DNA of 56,705 bases from an uncultured Clostridia bacterium. Lineage in GTDB: Bacteria > Bacillota > Clostridia > Christensenellales > Borkfalkiaceae. The position numbers and the translations under genes are program-made. Below are positions 42,180-52,274 of this stretch, piece by piece. How positions within the stretch are numbered: position 1 is the first letter of the stretch; every line of letters begins with the position of its first letter. Under the pieces are notes generated by a model. That model saw nothing but the letters and a program-made list of their open reading frames with translations, was not told where the DNA came from and did no database searches. Where the stretch lies: contig CAMXOH010000002.1 in assembly GCA_947245485.1 (NCBI GenBank), positions 1 to 56,705 of the forward strand. Direction: 5' to 3'.

Positions 42180-42216
42180 AGCGGAGCGCAGAAATTATTC
42201 TGCGCTCCGCTTATTT
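42180..42216. terminator. Bidirectional terminator
   Basis: A perfect 14-bp stem (AGCGGAGCGCAGAA with its complement, loop ATTA) is followed by TATTTTT. It serves the DUF1540 gene and, on the minus strand, the fhs-glnS operon. Confidence 0.87.
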
Positions 42217-42221
42217 TTAAA

Positions 42222-43415
42222 TTAACCGAGCATATTTATAAGAGGTATGTTTTTTAACAGTCCGAATTCGTTCAGAATGTTTTTGTCGTATATGTAAGTT
42301 GCTACCGCGCTCTTTTCGAAATAGGCGTTGAACACGTTCATAAACGCTAAATCGTGCATCGCGTTTGCTACCGCGCCTACAACGAGAAGTATTCCCGATA
42401 TAAACGTCGTAAGAACCAAGGCGCCTATAACCCCGTCCACTCCGCGGAATATTACGCCGTCGCGCGCTCTGTCGATTAATCTCGGCACGAACACCGCAAT
42501 AATTATATCAACTATAAGAAGCAGTAAGAAAATTATAATTCCTATAATAATCTTAGAAAGTTTCAAGGTAGTAAGTCCTATGCTTTCGAGCATTCCCGCA
42601 ACGCCTGCAAGTTTGTCCGCTATTTTCCCTTCGAGAGATACGGCTACCGAAACGAATTCGTCAACCTTGAAAGCGAGATTGAAGGCAAGCACTCCCGAAC
42701 CGACGATAAGTCCAATTACGGCGACAGTCCACAGACAGGAAGAAATTCCGCTTGCATAACCGAACTTTATGCAGAGCATAACTATAAATACGAAGAGAAA
42801 ATCGAAGATATAATTCTTTGTTAACAGCCATATACGGTTGGAATAAATTCCGCCCAAGGACGAGTAAAGTTTTCCGCCTTCTCCCGTAAGTCTTGCAAAT
42901 TCCAGTACTGCAAGCGTAATCGCCGCCAACATTCCCGCAATAACGAAACCCTTTACCGCGAGCGTAAGTCCGCCGAAAATTTTATCAACTACTCCCCAAG
43001 CTCCGCCCGACTGTTTGAATTTGCGTTTGGTAAGTTTTTTGTACTGTTTCTTATCCTCTGTGCCGAGCGCGCTTAAAATTTTCTCGGTATTGTCTTCCAT
43101 TTCATCGTACTGCTTATAATATGAAAGCTGTTTGCGCTTTTCGATTTTTTTTGAAAGCGATTTGCGAAAAACTTCAAAAAGCAACATAAAAATACACACA
43201 AGCGAAACGGAAAGCGCAAGCGCGATTATAGCCGGAGTCGAGCCAGTCATTTTATTTAAGGCGAACGTAGATACGGCGATACATACTGAACAGCATAAAA
43301 GCAGTTCTACCGCCCACGATTTAACGCGCGTAAAGCCTTTCACAAGTCCGACGATAAGCCCGATTAATGCGAAAACGCCTACGAACGCCAATATTATTAT
43401 ATTGACTATGTTCAT
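42222..43415 (-). CDS. Multi-pass membrane protein, CvpA-like N-terminus
   Basis: The 397-residue protein has about eight hydrophobic helices. The first ~75 residues (IIILAFVGVFALIGLIVGLV, then KSWAVE) recall CvpA/colicin V production proteins. A charged cytoplasmic loop at about 85-140 contains KKIEKRKQLSYYKQYDEME and a coiled-coil-like stretch. The rest matches no family I know. It follows glnS by 19 bp with an AGAGGT ribosome binding site and closes the operon. Confidence 0.7.
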   Translation of the reverse strand: MNIVNIIILAFVGVFALIGLIVGLVKGFTRVKSWAVELLLCCSVCIAVSTFALNKMTGSTPAIIALALSVSLVCIFMLLFEVFRKSLSKKIEKRKQLSYYKQYDEMEDNTEKILSALGTEDKKQYKKLTKRKFKQSGGAWGVVDKIFGGLTLAVKGFVIAGMLAAITLAVLEFARLTGEGGKLYSSLGGIYSNRIWLLTKNYIFDFLFVFIVMLCIKFGYASGISSCLWTVAVIGLIVGSGVLAFNLAFKVDEFVSVAVSLEGKIADKLAGVAGMLESIGLTTLKLSKIIIGIIIFLLLLIVDIIIAVFVPRLIDRARDGVIFRGVDGVIGALVLTTFISGILLVVGAVANAMHDLAFMNVFNAYFEKSAVATYIYDKNILNEFGLLKNIPLINMLG

Positions 43416-43434
43416 AACTACCTCTTAGGTAATT

Positions 43435-45084
43435 TTATTTGTTAAAACTGTCTTTAAGCGAAACGATTTCCGATAGAACGGTGCACTTACCGTCCGTACA
43501 TTTTTTATAGTATCCCGTACGCATAAGCTGGAAGGGTTTGCCGTCCTCGCATTCTGAGAAATAAGGTTCGGCTTTGCCGCAAAATTCCTTTTCGCTGTTC
43601 TCGTTGAGTCTTTCCGCGTAATCCTGTTCGGGGTACTGCTCGTCCTTTAAAAGCGGCTGATAGTGTCTGAAAACGACGTCCTCTCCGTACTTCGCGTCAA
43701 CCCACTGTATGACGCCTTTCGCCTTGACTTGCGACTGCACGGACGAACCGCTCTTTGTTTCGGGAAAATAAGTACAGAAAAGTTCCTCAGCTTCGCCGTC
43801 GGCATTGAGTTTAACCTCGTCGCAACGCACGATATACGCGCTTTTAAGGCGGACTGTACCGCCCTTGGAAAGACGCTTGTATTTGGGCGGAGGAATAAGC
43901 GCGAAATCGTCTCTGTCGATATACACGCTGCCCGAAAATTTAACTTCGCGCGTGCCGCCGTCCTCTTTCATCGGATTTTTTTCAAATTCGAGCGTCTCTT
44001 CGCCCTCGTAATTGGTGATAGTGAGTTTTAAAGGATTGAGCACCGCCATGCCGCGCTCCGCATTCTCGTTGAGGTTGTCGCGGATACAGCTGTCGAGCTG
44101 AGCCTGATTGACAACCGAATACGCCTTAGCGACTCCGACGTCGGCGCAGAATTTCTTAAGCGCTTCGGGCGGAACGCCGCGGTTTTTAAGTCCCATTATC
44201 GTAGGCATTCTCGGGTCGTCCCAACCTCTTACGAAACCTTCGTCCACAAGTTTTTTGAGATAGCGCTTGGACATAAGCATATTCGTAATGTTAAGGCGCG
44301 CAAACTCTATTTGGCGCGGTCTGGGCGCGGGGAAACCCGCCTTTTCCACAAACCAGTTGTAAACGGGACGGTGATTTTCAAATTCGAGAGAACAGAGCGA
44401 ATGCGTAATGCCCTCTATTGCATCGGAAACGGGGTGAGCGAAATCGTACATAGGGTATATGCACCACTTATCTCCCGTACGGTAGTGCGGAACGTGCGCT
44501 ATTCTGTATACGACGGGGTCGCGCAAATTGATATTGGGCGAAGCCATATCAATTTTAGCACGCAAGACTTTTGCGCCGTCGGGATATTTGCCCGCTTTCA
44601 TCTCCCTGAAAAGGCGGAGATTTTCTTCTACGCTTCTGTTTCTGTAAGGCGACGGCGTGCCCGCTTCCGTAAGCGTGCCGCGGGTTGCCGTAATTTCCGC
44701 AGCGGATAAATCGCAGACGTAGGCGTTGCCGTCTAAAATATACTTTTCGGCTATTTCATAGAGGCTGTCGTAGTAATCGGAAGCGAATACGAGATTATCA
44801 TATTCAAACCCAAGCCATTTTATGGCGTCTACTATGGAATTTACGTATTCGTAATCCTCTTTTGCGGGGTTTGTATCGTCCATACGCAAATTTATTTTCG
44901 CACCGTATTTTTCCTTTACGCCGAAATTAATGCACATAGCCTTTACGTGCCCTATGTGGAGATAGCCGTTGGGTTCGGGTGGAAAGCGCACTTGAAGCTG
45001 ATTGCCGCGGCTTTCGAATTTGCCCGATTCGAGCTCCTCGTTTATAATCTGTTCAATAAAGTTTGTGGCTTCGGGTAACTGCAT
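43435..45084 (-). CDS. glnS: Glutaminyl-tRNA synthetase
   Basis: The 549-residue class I synthetase has the HIGH motif in PPEPNGYLHIGH (35-46) and MSKR as the KMSKS-like loop. RMDDTNPAKE and the C-terminal beta-barrel anticodon domain are of the GlnRS type, not GluRS. Direct charging of tRNA-Gln means the indirect amidation route may not be needed. It follows fhs by 27 bp, with ribosome binding site GAGG, and precedes a membrane protein. Confidence 0.96.
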   Translation of the reverse strand: MQLPEATNFIEQIINEELESGKFESRGNQLQVRFPPEPNGYLHIGHVKAMCINFGVKEKYGAKINLRMDDTNPAKEDYEYVNSIVDAIKWLGFEYDNLVFASDYYDSLYEIAEKYILDGNAYVCDLSAAEITATRGTLTEAGTPSPYRNRSVEENLRLFREMKAGKYPDGAKVLRAKIDMASPNINLRDPVVYRIAHVPHYRTGDKWCIYPMYDFAHPVSDAIEGITHSLCSLEFENHRPVYNWFVEKAGFPAPRPRQIEFARLNITNMLMSKRYLKKLVDEGFVRGWDDPRMPTIMGLKNRGVPPEALKKFCADVGVAKAYSVVNQAQLDSCIRDNLNENAERGMAVLNPLKLTITNYEGEETLEFEKNPMKEDGGTREVKFSGSVYIDRDDFALIPPPKYKRLSKGGTVRLKSAYIVRCDEVKLNADGEAEELFCTYFPETKSGSSVQSQVKAKGVIQWVDAKYGEDVVFRHYQPLLKDEQYPEQDYAERLNENSEKEFCGKAEPYFSECEDGKPFQLMRTGYYKKCTDGKCTVLSEIVSLKDSFNK

Positions 45085-45111
45085 ACTTGCCTCTTCTCTG
45101 AAAATTAATTT

Positions 45112-46773
45112 TTATGATAAACCTGTAATATTACCGTTTTCATCTATATCTATATGTTCAGCGCTGGGAACTTTGCCGAGTCCCGGCATAAGCATAACCG
45201 AACCCGCGACGGCGACTATGAAACCTGCGCCGCCCTTGTAAATAACGTCGCGCACGAAAATTCTGAATCCCTCGGGACGGGCGAGTTTTGTTGCGTCGTC
45301 CGAAAGCGAATATTGCGTCTTTGCTATAATTACGGGCAGTCCGTTTATTCCCTTGCTCTCGATTTCGTCTATGAGTTTAAGCGCTTCTTCCGAATAATCC
45401 GCGCCCTCGCCGCCGTAAACGTTTTTGACTATGCCGTCAATTTTCGTCTTAATATCGTCGTTGAGGTCATAGGCGTAATGGAGTTCGGACTGAACTTCGC
45501 ACTGCTCTATTACGGCGGAAGCAAGTTCCTTGCCGCCCTCGCCGCCGCGCAGGAATACGTCGGTAAACACCGCTTTCGCTCCCGCCAATTCGCAAGAGGA
45601 AAGCACTTCGTCTATTTCCGCCTGCGTGTCGGTTTCAAATCTGTTCATTGCGACTACGACGGGTTTATTATATACTTTCTTGATATTTTCAACGTGCTTT
45701 AAAAGATTGGGAATACCGAGTTTCAAAGCCGAAAGATTTTCTTCAGAAAGGATTGCTTTGTCTGCGCCGCCGTGAAGTTTCAGCGCCTTGACTGTCGCGA
45801 CAATTACTACGCAGTCGGGTTGAATTCCCGCCACGCGGCACTTGGTATCGAGGAATTTCTCCGCGCCCAAATCCGCGCCGAACCCCGCTTCCGTTACGGT
45901 GTATTCGGATATACTCATAGCCGTGTAGGTTGCGCGTACCGAGTTACAGCCGTGCGCGATATTAGCAAACGGTCCGCCGTGAACGATTGCAGGCGTGCCT
46001 TCGAGCGTCTGCACAAGGTTGGGTTTTATTGCGTCTTTCAAAAGCGTCGCCATCGCGCCTTCCGCGTTGAGTTGGCGCGCGCGGACGTATTCGCCGTCCT
46101 CGTCTACTCCCACTACTATATTGCCTATGCGCTTTTTAAGGTCCGCCAAGTCCGTTGCAAGGCAAAGTATCGCCATAATTTCGGAAGCCGCGGTTATTTC
46201 GAAACTCTCGTTCCTCTGATAGCTCTGACAGCCTTTCATAGAACCCGCTTCGCAGTTGAGCGTTATATCGCGGAGCGCACGGTCGTTCATATCCATACAG
46301 CGACGGAAGTAAACGTCCGAAATTCTGAGCGCGTTACCGCGGAATATGTGATTATCGATTAATGCGCACAAAAGATTGTTCGCCGCGGTAATAGCGTGCA
46401 AGTCGCCCGTAAAATGGAGATTTATATCCGCCATAGGCACAACCTGCGCATAACCGCCGCCCGCCGCGCCGCCCTTGATTCCGAACACGGGTCCCAAGGA
46501 AGGTTCGCGCAAGGCAAGGCAGACTTTTTTGCCGAGTTTAGCCATTCCGTCGGCAAGTCCTATCGATACGGTAGTCTTACCCTCGCCGCTTGCGGTAGGA
46601 TTTATCGCGGTGACGAGTATTAATTTTGCTTTGGGTTCGAGCTCTTTCAAGTCGATTTTAGCTTTGTACTTGCCGTACAGTTCCAGCTTGTCCTCGCCGA
46701 GATTGAGCTTTTTAGCGATTATGCGGATATCTTTGATTTTACAGCTTTCTGCAATTTCGATGTCGGAGAGCAT
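45112..46773 (-). CDS. fhs: Formate-tetrahydrofolate ligase
   Basis: The 553-residue enzyme makes 10-formyl-tetrahydrofolate from formate, ATP and THF. The P-loop is in NPTASGEGKTT (about 55-65), and RREPSLGP-like LREPSLGPVFGIKGGAAGGG and GRxF-region NRFETDTQAEI are typical. It is the entry step of the Wood-Ljungdahl methyl branch and supplies formyl groups for purines and fMet; no other acetogenesis genes are here. The ribosome binding site is AAGGTG. Confidence 0.97.
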   Translation of the reverse strand: MLSDIEIAESCKIKDIRIIAKKLNLGEDKLELYGKYKAKIDLKELEPKAKLILVTAINPTASGEGKTTVSIGLADGMAKLGKKVCLALREPSLGPVFGIKGGAAGGGYAQVVPMADINLHFTGDLHAITAANNLLCALIDNHIFRGNALRISDVYFRRCMDMNDRALRDITLNCEAGSMKGCQSYQRNESFEITAASEIMAILCLATDLADLKKRIGNIVVGVDEDGEYVRARQLNAEGAMATLLKDAIKPNLVQTLEGTPAIVHGGPFANIAHGCNSVRATYTAMSISEYTVTEAGFGADLGAEKFLDTKCRVAGIQPDCVVIVATVKALKLHGGADKAILSEENLSALKLGIPNLLKHVENIKKVYNKPVVVAMNRFETDTQAEIDEVLSSCELAGAKAVFTDVFLRGGEGGKELASAVIEQCEVQSELHYAYDLNDDIKTKIDGIVKNVYGGEGADYSEEALKLIDEIESKGINGLPVIIAKTQYSLSDDATKLARPEGFRIFVRDVIYKGGAGFIVAVAGSVMLMPGLGKVPSAEHIDIDENGNITGLS

Positions 46774-46881
46774 ATTTCACCTTATAATAAATAATTTTTA
46801 GCTGTTACATTATAACATAAGATTAAGTTAAAAGTATATCGTTTACGCAAACTTTTTCAAATAAATTTATCCGCCGAAAAC

Positions 46882-46910
46882 TTGACTTGGAAAAATAAAT
46901 TATATACAAT
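46882..46910 (+). promoter_or_regulatory. glyS promoter
   Basis: TTGACT (46882-46887) and TACAAT (46905-46910) are 17 bp apart, about 55 nt before the ATG. No T-box leader fits in this short distance. Confidence 0.7.
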
Positions 46911-46965
46911 TAATTAAATAAATTAATGCGTCCGTATTAAACCAAATACGGCAAAGGAGTTTTAT

Positions 46966-48369
46966 ATGGCGGATAAAAAACGCGCCGTGACTATGGACAA
47001 ACTTGTAGCGCTTTGCAAAAACAGAGGTTTTATTTTCCCCGGAAGCGAAATTTACGGCGGACTTGCAAACACATGGGATTTCGGCCCTCTCGGAGTCGAG
47101 TTCAAAAACAACGTAAAGAAAGCCTGGTGGAAAAAATTCGTTCAGGAAACGCACTACAATACTGGACTCGACTGCGCAATTCTTATGAACACGCGCACAT
47201 GGAAAGCGTCGGGGCATCTCGGCGGTTTTTCGGACCCCCTTATGGATTGCAGAAGCTGTAAAGCAAGACACCGCGCGGATAATCTCATCGAGGATTACTG
47301 CAAAAAACACGGACTTGAAATCAAAGTCGAGTCTATGGACAACGAAGCGCTTGAAAACTTTATTTCCGAAAAGAAAATCAACTGCCCCGTGTGCGGCAAA
47401 AGCGACTTTACTTCCATAAGAAAATTCAACTTAATGTTCAAGACTTTTCAGGGCGTAACCGAGGACAGCGTAAACACCGTTTACCTCCGCCCCGAAACGG
47501 CGCAGGGTATCTTTGTAAACTTCAAGAACGTACAGCGCGCCTCCCGTCTGCGCGTTCCTTTCGGTATAGGGCAAATCGGTAAATCTTTCAGAAACGAAAT
47601 AACGCCCGGAAACTTTATTTTCAGAGTGCGCGAATTCGAACAGATGGAACTTGAATTTTTCTGTAAACCCGGAACCGATTTGGAATGGTTCTCTTATTGG
47701 AAAAGTTACTGCAAAAACTTCCTTTTATCGCTCGGTATGAAGGAAGAAAATTTAAAACTCAGAGACCATTCGCAAGAAGAGCTTTGCTTCTATTCCAAAG
47801 CAACAACCGACTTCGAATATAATTTTGCTTTCGGTTGGGGCGAGCTTTGGGGTATTGCGGACAGAACGGATTACGACTTAAAACAGCACGCGGCGGAAAG
47901 CGGCGAAAATATGGAATACACAGACCCCGTCACCAACGAAAAGTATATACCTTACGTTATAGAACCTTCGCTCGGCGCGGAGAGAGTCGTTCTCGCATTC
48001 CTTACGGACGCTTACGACGAAGAAGTTCTCGACGAAGCTAAAAACGACGTAAGAACGGTTTTAAGACTGCATCCCTTCCTTGCCCCTTACAAAGCCGCCG
48101 TCCTGCCCTTACAGAAAAATCTTTCCGAAAAGGCGGACGAAGTTTACAGAAACCTTGCAAAGAAATTTTCCGTCACGTACGACGTTACGGGTTCCATAGG
48201 CAAAAGATACCGCCGTCAGGACGAAATAGGTACTCCTTACTGCATTACGGTTGACTTCGATACGCTGAACGATAATTCGGTTACGGTGCGCGACAGGGAT
48301 TCTATGCAACAAATCAGATTAAAAATAGACGAGCTCGAAGATTATATAGAAAAGAGTATTGAATTTTAA
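46966..48369 (+). CDS. glyS: Glycyl-tRNA synthetase, dimeric alpha-2 type
   Basis: The 467-residue class II synthetase begins with [20 protein letters not shown], the signature of the single-chain eukaryote/Firmicutes type. Motif 2 is FRNEITP with the following [11 protein letters not shown]; motif 3 is [13 protein letters not shown]; a C-terminal anticodon-binding domain follows (about 365-460). A zinc pair CPVCGK lies near 140. The ribosome binding site is AAAGGAG. It ends at the terminator 48384-48421. Confidence 0.97.
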   Translation: MADKKRAVTMDKLVALCKNRGFIFPGSEIYGGLANTWDFGPLGVEFKNNVKKAWWKKFVQETHYNTGLDCAILMNTRTWKASGHLGGFSDPLMDCRSCKARHRADNLIEDYCKKHGLEIKVESMDNEALENFISEKKINCPVCGKSDFTSIRKFNLMFKTFQGVTEDSVNTVYLRPETAQGIFVNFKNVQRASRLRVPFGIGQIGKSFRNEITPGNFIFRVREFEQMELEFFCKPGTDLEWFSYWKSYCKNFLLSLGMKEENLKLRDHSQEELCFYSKATTDFEYNFAFGWGELWGIADRTDYDLKQHAAESGENMEYTDPVTNEKYIPYVIEPSLGAERVVLAFLTDAYDEEVLDEAKNDVRTVLRLHPFLAPYKAAVLPLQKNLSEKADEVYRNLAKKFSVTYDVTGSIGKRYRRQDEIGTPYCITVDFDTLNDNSVTVRDRDSMQQIRLKIDELEDYIEKSIEF

Positions 48370-48383
48370 AACGTAATAATATT

Positions 48384-48421
48384 AAAAACGTACGGCGCAA
48401 GTAAATGCGCCGTACGTTTTT
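48384..48421. terminator. Terminator after glyS
   Basis: A perfect 16-bp stem (AAAAACGTACGGCGCA with its complement, loop AGTAAA) ends in a T-run; it serves both convergent genes. Confidence 0.9.
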
Positions 48422-48424
48422 ATT

Positions 48425-49447
48425 TTATTTTTTATCGTCGGTTTCGGTACTTTTTTCGATATATTTATCGAGTATCGACATTCCTATTTTCTTGCCCATA
48501 CCGAAAAGCCTTGACTTGACGGTTTTAGGCTGTTTAACCTCTTCCTCTATACTGCCTTCGAAATTCAGGTCCTTGCAGGGGTCAAAAGTCAGATAGCCGC
48601 ATTCGGTTGCATATTCGAAAATATTTTTGAGTATTCCCTCTACGAGCGCTTTATCGCTTTCGGGCGCGGAATTTACCACGTCCAAAATATGCACAGGCTT
48701 GATTGCCGTAACAAACTTTCTGCCGAATGCAGGTATCAGAAAGTTATCGAGGCAAATTCCTATATCGTCGTAATATTTTTTAGCCACGCGCTTTACCGTT
48801 TTGCTGTCGCCGGCAGAAGTTACGGCTTGTTCGTACCATTCGAGAGCGATTGTCGAGAAGCGGTACTTTATTTTTACGGGCGAAAGCAGCCAACGGGCAA
48901 GTTTTCCCATACTGCCGAAAATGAGCGGAATGAGCTGAAATACAAGACAGATAATGGAAAATATAATAAGTACTATATCTATTGCGATATACTTTGCCGA
49001 AAATTCGCCGCCGCGAGTTGCGAACACTAACGCTACTATCGTTATTGCGACGGATAAAATTCTTACCGAAAATCTGAAATACGAAAGAATTTTATTATAC
49101 CTTTTTATATTTTTCGCCTTTGCGCCTATGCCGCACATTGTGATTATAAACAACGTGATTACAAGCGCGCCGTAAACACCGAGAAGGCAGTATAACGCGA
49201 TTTCACTGCTGAAAGAAAGTTTTTTCAGTAAACCCGTGCCGAGTATATAGGCAATGTATAAAAGCGTAAAGACAAGGCTTACGGACAGCGAAAGCAAATT
49301 CAAACGACGCGCGATTACCGCGCGGTTATTATATACGTTTTTTATGACGCTTCTGATATCGTACACGTCCTTTGCGAGCGTGAACGTTTCCTCTGCGTTT
49401 ATTGTGTGGCGTATAGTCACCTTTTCTTCATTATTCTTATCGTCCAT
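48425..49447 (-). CDS. Membrane protein of unknown function
   Basis: The 340-residue protein is not recognised. An N-terminal soluble stretch (1-45) is followed by about four helices (48-72, 82-106, 128-146, 155-178) and a cytoplasmic C-terminal half (190-340) with a charged Lys-rich tail. It starts 36 bp after the ABC-F gene and may be in its transcription unit. An AAGGG ribosome binding site precedes the ATG. Confidence 0.75.
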   Translation of the reverse strand: MDDKNNEEKVTIRHTINAEETFTLAKDVYDIRSVIKNVYNNRAVIARRLNLLSLSVSLVFTLLYIAYILGTGLLKKLSFSSEIALYCLLGVYGALVITLFIITMCGIGAKAKNIKRYNKILSYFRFSVRILSVAITIVALVFATRGGEFSAKYIAIDIVLIIFSIICLVFQLIPLIFGSMGKLARWLLSPVKIKYRFSTIALEWYEQAVTSAGDSKTVKRVAKKYYDDIGICLDNFLIPAFGRKFVTAIKPVHILDVVNSAPESDKALVEGILKNIFEYATECGYLTFDPCKDLNFEGSIEEEVKQPKTVKSRLFGMGKKIGMSILDKYIEKSTETDDKK

Positions 49448-49483
49448 ATTAATTACCCTTAAAATACAAGCCGCTTTTTAAAA

Positions 49484-51373
49484 TCAGAACAGTGTTTCGT
49501 ATTCTTTGTACAGCGTATCCAACTGCGATTTTATGCCTTCGAGTTCGGCTAAAAGTCCGTTGACGCGGACGTAGTCCGCGGCTATTTCGGAAGAAGCAAG
49601 CGAAACGTTTATTTCCTCTTCCCTGCTTTCCGCCTCGGAAATCTCCGCTTCAAGCTGTCTTATACGCAATTTTTTGCGTTCTTCTTCCGCGCGTTCCTTT
49701 TTGGAACGGAAAGCCTTTGACTTTTCGTTTTCGCGTACGGACGCCTTTTGCGCTTCCTCTTCCGCGCGTAATTTCTCGCGCTGTTTCTTCTTTTCCTGCG
49801 TATATTCTTCATAACCGCATTCGAAGCAATTTAAACTGCAATCGCTTATTTCCGCTATTCTGTCCGCGAGCGCAGAGATAAAATATCTGTCGTGAGAGAC
49901 GAAAATCAGCGTTCCGTCAAATTCTTTCAGCGCGCTTTCAAGTCCCTCTCGCGCAGGCAAATCGAGGTGATTGGTAGGCTCGTCCATTAATAGAACGTTG
50001 CCGCGTTCGCATTCGAGTACGCAAAGAGCAAGTTTTGCGCGTTCTCCGCCGGAAAGCGCGCCGACGGGTTTTTGCATATCCTCCGCAAATAGTCCGCAAC
50101 GGGCGAGCGCGGAGCGAGCTTCGGTCTGCGTGTAACCCGTATGCCTTTCCCAAAGTTCGGCAAGCACGGTGTTCTGCGGATTGAGGTTTGCCGTTTCCTG
50201 TTCGTAATAGGAATACTTTACGAATCTGCCCGTTTTTATCGCAGGCGAACCATTTAAAATAGCTTTAAGAAGAGTACTTTTGCCCGTACCGTTTTCACCT
50301 ACGAGCGCGAGTTTATCACCGCGCTTAACGTTGAGCCTACCGTCTGAAAACAACCGCTTTCCGCCAATTTCAAGATTAAGTCCGTCAATTTCCAACACGC
50401 GTTCATACGGTTGCAAATCGTAAACGAATTTGAACGAAGGCGGTTTAGGCGGCGTGTAAGGTTTTTCTTTCAGTTCCATTTTTTCAAGCTGCTTGACTCT
50501 GCTCTGCGCCGATTTCGCCGTGGTTGCGCGGACTATGTTTCTGTCAACGTAATCTTGCAGTTTCGCGCGTTCTTCGAGTTGCGCTTCGTACTCCTTTAAC
50601 ATACGCGCGCACAGTTCCGCTTTCAAAATTTTGTATTTGGAATAATTGCCCGAAAATGAAGTCAGCTTTTTATTCTCTATTTCAAGTATCCGGGAAGTGA
50701 TTTTATCGAGAAAATATCTGTCGTGCGAAACGACGAATACTCCGCCGCCGAAAGTTTGAAGATAGTCTTCAAGCCAAAACAGCGTGGAAATATCGAGATG
50801 GTTTGTAGGCTCGTCTAAAATGAGCATATCGGGATTTTCGAGAAGAAGCCTTGCAAGTTTCAAACGCGTTTTTTCTCCGCCCGACATGGTGTCTATAACC
50901 CTTTCGTACATGGCGGAAAAACCCATACCGTTGAGTACGGTTTTAATTTTTACTTCCACGTTAAAACAATCGCGGGCGCAGATATATTTATTAAGGCTTT
51001 CCAATTTTGCCGATAATGCGTCGTATTCGCGGCTCGGAAAAGCCGTTTTGGATAGTTCGTCGGAGAGAGAAGAAAGTTTTTCAAGCGCGCCGAGTTCTTC
51101 CTTAAACACGTCGAGCATTTCCGAATACACGGTATTCCCGCTCGAATATCCTCCGTTTTGTTCGAGATAGCCTATTTTAAGTCCGTTCTTTTTTATTACC
51201 GAACCCGACTCGGCTTCGAGTTCGCCCAATATCAATTTAATAAGCGTGGTTTTGCCTTCTCCGTTCGCGCCGATTAATCCCACGTGCTCGCCTTCGTTAA
51301 CGGCAAAACTTACGTCTTGGAATATTAAATTTCCTGCGTAGCCGAATGCTACGCTGTCGAGAGTTACAAGCAT
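49484..51373 (-). CDS. ABC-F family ATPase
   Basis: The 629-residue protein has two ABC domains in one chain and no membrane segments. Walker A motifs are GANGEGKTT (about 34-42) and GENGTGKST; signatures are MSGGEKTRLKLARLL and LSGGERAKLALCVL; Walker B motifs are MLILDEPTNHLD and VLLMDEPTNHLD. A coiled-coil tail follows (about 530-629). ABC-F proteins bind the ribosomal E site; some rescue stalled ribosomes and others give antibiotic resistance. This form looks YdiF/Uup-like. It starts 4 bp after the radical-SAM gene. Confidence 0.94.
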   Translation of the reverse strand: MLVTLDSVAFGYAGNLIFQDVSFAVNEGEHVGLIGANGEGKTTLIKLILGELEAESGSVIKKNGLKIGYLEQNGGYSSGNTVYSEMLDVFKEELGALEKLSSLSDELSKTAFPSREYDALSAKLESLNKYICARDCFNVEVKIKTVLNGMGFSAMYERVIDTMSGGEKTRLKLARLLLENPDMLILDEPTNHLDISTLFWLEDYLQTFGGGVFVVSHDRYFLDKITSRILEIENKKLTSFSGNYSKYKILKAELCARMLKEYEAQLEERAKLQDYVDRNIVRATTAKSAQSRVKQLEKMELKEKPYTPPKPPSFKFVYDLQPYERVLEIDGLNLEIGGKRLFSDGRLNVKRGDKLALVGENGTGKSTLLKAILNGSPAIKTGRFVKYSYYEQETANLNPQNTVLAELWERHTGYTQTEARSALARCGLFAEDMQKPVGALSGGERAKLALCVLECERGNVLLMDEPTNHLDLPAREGLESALKEFDGTLIFVSHDRYFISALADRIAEISDCSLNCFECGYEEYTQEKKKQREKLRAEEEAQKASVRENEKSKAFRSKKERAEEERKKLRIRQLEAEISEAESREEEINVSLASSEIAADYVRVNGLLAELEGIKSQLDTLYKEYETLF

Positions 51374-51377
51374 TTTT

Positions 51378-52229
51378 TCAATAATCCCATTCAGGTATAT
51401 AAATTTGTTGCGCGCTGTTCAAATCCTGTACGAATACGTTTTTTAAATTGTATTCCCTAACCGCCGAAATCACTTTATTATATTCGCGAGAAGTTATTCC
51501 GCGCTGTAATTCTTTGTAATTTTCAATTTCGCCGAAGGGCGTATACTGTCCCATTAGACTGAAATACACGCTTTTGGGAAGAGCAGAAATGAATTTTACT
51601 ATGTTGACGGAATCGTAAGCGGCAAGCGGAAGCACGAGGTGACGCACTATGCAACCCGATAGCATTTTTCCGTCCTCACGCATTTTAAGCGGTTTTTCAG
51701 CCATAAACTTTATTGCAGGCAACGCATATTCCGCATAATCGCCCCGCGCGGTGTAACGGCTTGCAAGAAGCGCGTCCGTAAATTTCAAATCGGGAAGATA
51801 AATATCGATATACGCATCTATTTTTTCAAGTTCTTTAATCCGTTCGTACCCGTGAGTATTGTAAACGATTGGAATATTCGGACGGTAAATTTCAAGCGCG
51901 GCGCATATATCGTCTTTATAGTGCGTCGGATTGACTAAATTAATATTCTCCGCCCCCTCTCCTTCGAGTTTGCGGAATATTTCAGCAAGCATTTCGACGG
52001 TTATATATTTGCCGCGCGTATTACGCGAAACCTCGAAATTCTGGCAGAATACGCACTTTAACGAACAACCGCAAAAAAATATACAGCCGCTTCCGTTTTT
52101 AAACGATATAGGCAGTTCTTCGAAAGGGTGCAGATAATATTTAGCAATTTTAATTCCGTCCGAACCGCAAGCGCCTTTATTAAGTTTTCTGTCCGAGCCG
52201 CACATTACGGGGCACTGCGCACATTTCAT
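51378..52229 (-). CDS. Radical SAM protein, PflX/COG1313-like
   Basis: The 283-residue protein has the iron-sulfur motif C-x3-C-x2-C in GCSLKCVFCQN and an N-terminal cysteine cluster (KCAQCPVMCGSDR). NTHGYERIKELE and DIYLPDLKF are typical of relatives of pyruvate-formate-lyase activase. The substrate is unknown. No ribosome binding site is seen; TATAAT (52239-52244) ends 9 nt before the ATG, with TTGCAT 17 bp further, so the message may be near-leaderless. It is divergent from the metK riboswitch promoter and leads into the ABC-F gene. Confidence 0.87.
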   Translation of the reverse strand: MKCAQCPVMCGSDRKLNKGACGSDGIKIAKYYLHPFEELPISFKNGSGCIFFCGCSLKCVFCQNFEVSRNTRGKYITVEMLAEIFRKLEGEGAENINLVNPTHYKDDICAALEIYRPNIPIVYNTHGYERIKELEKIDAYIDIYLPDLKFTDALLASRYTARGDYAEYALPAIKFMAEKPLKMREDGKMLSGCIVRHLVLPLAAYDSVNIVKFISALPKSVYFSLMGQYTPFGEIENYKELQRGITSREYNKVISAVREYNLKNVFVQDLNSAQQIYIPEWDY

Positions 52230-52238
52230 ACCGACTAT

Positions 52239-52267
52239 ATTATAAATTATTTGAATGACAAATGCAA
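52239..52267 (-). promoter_or_regulatory. Promoter of the radical SAM-ABC-F operon
   Basis: On the minus strand TTGCAT (52262-52267) and TATAAT (52239-52244) are 17 bp apart, with the -10 box 9 nt before the ATG. Confidence 0.6.
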
Positions 52268-52274
52268 CTTTTGA

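Noticed and set aside
46774-46965. T-box leader for glyS
   Set aside because: The promoter is only about 55 nt from the start codon and no T-box sequence or specifier stem is visible.
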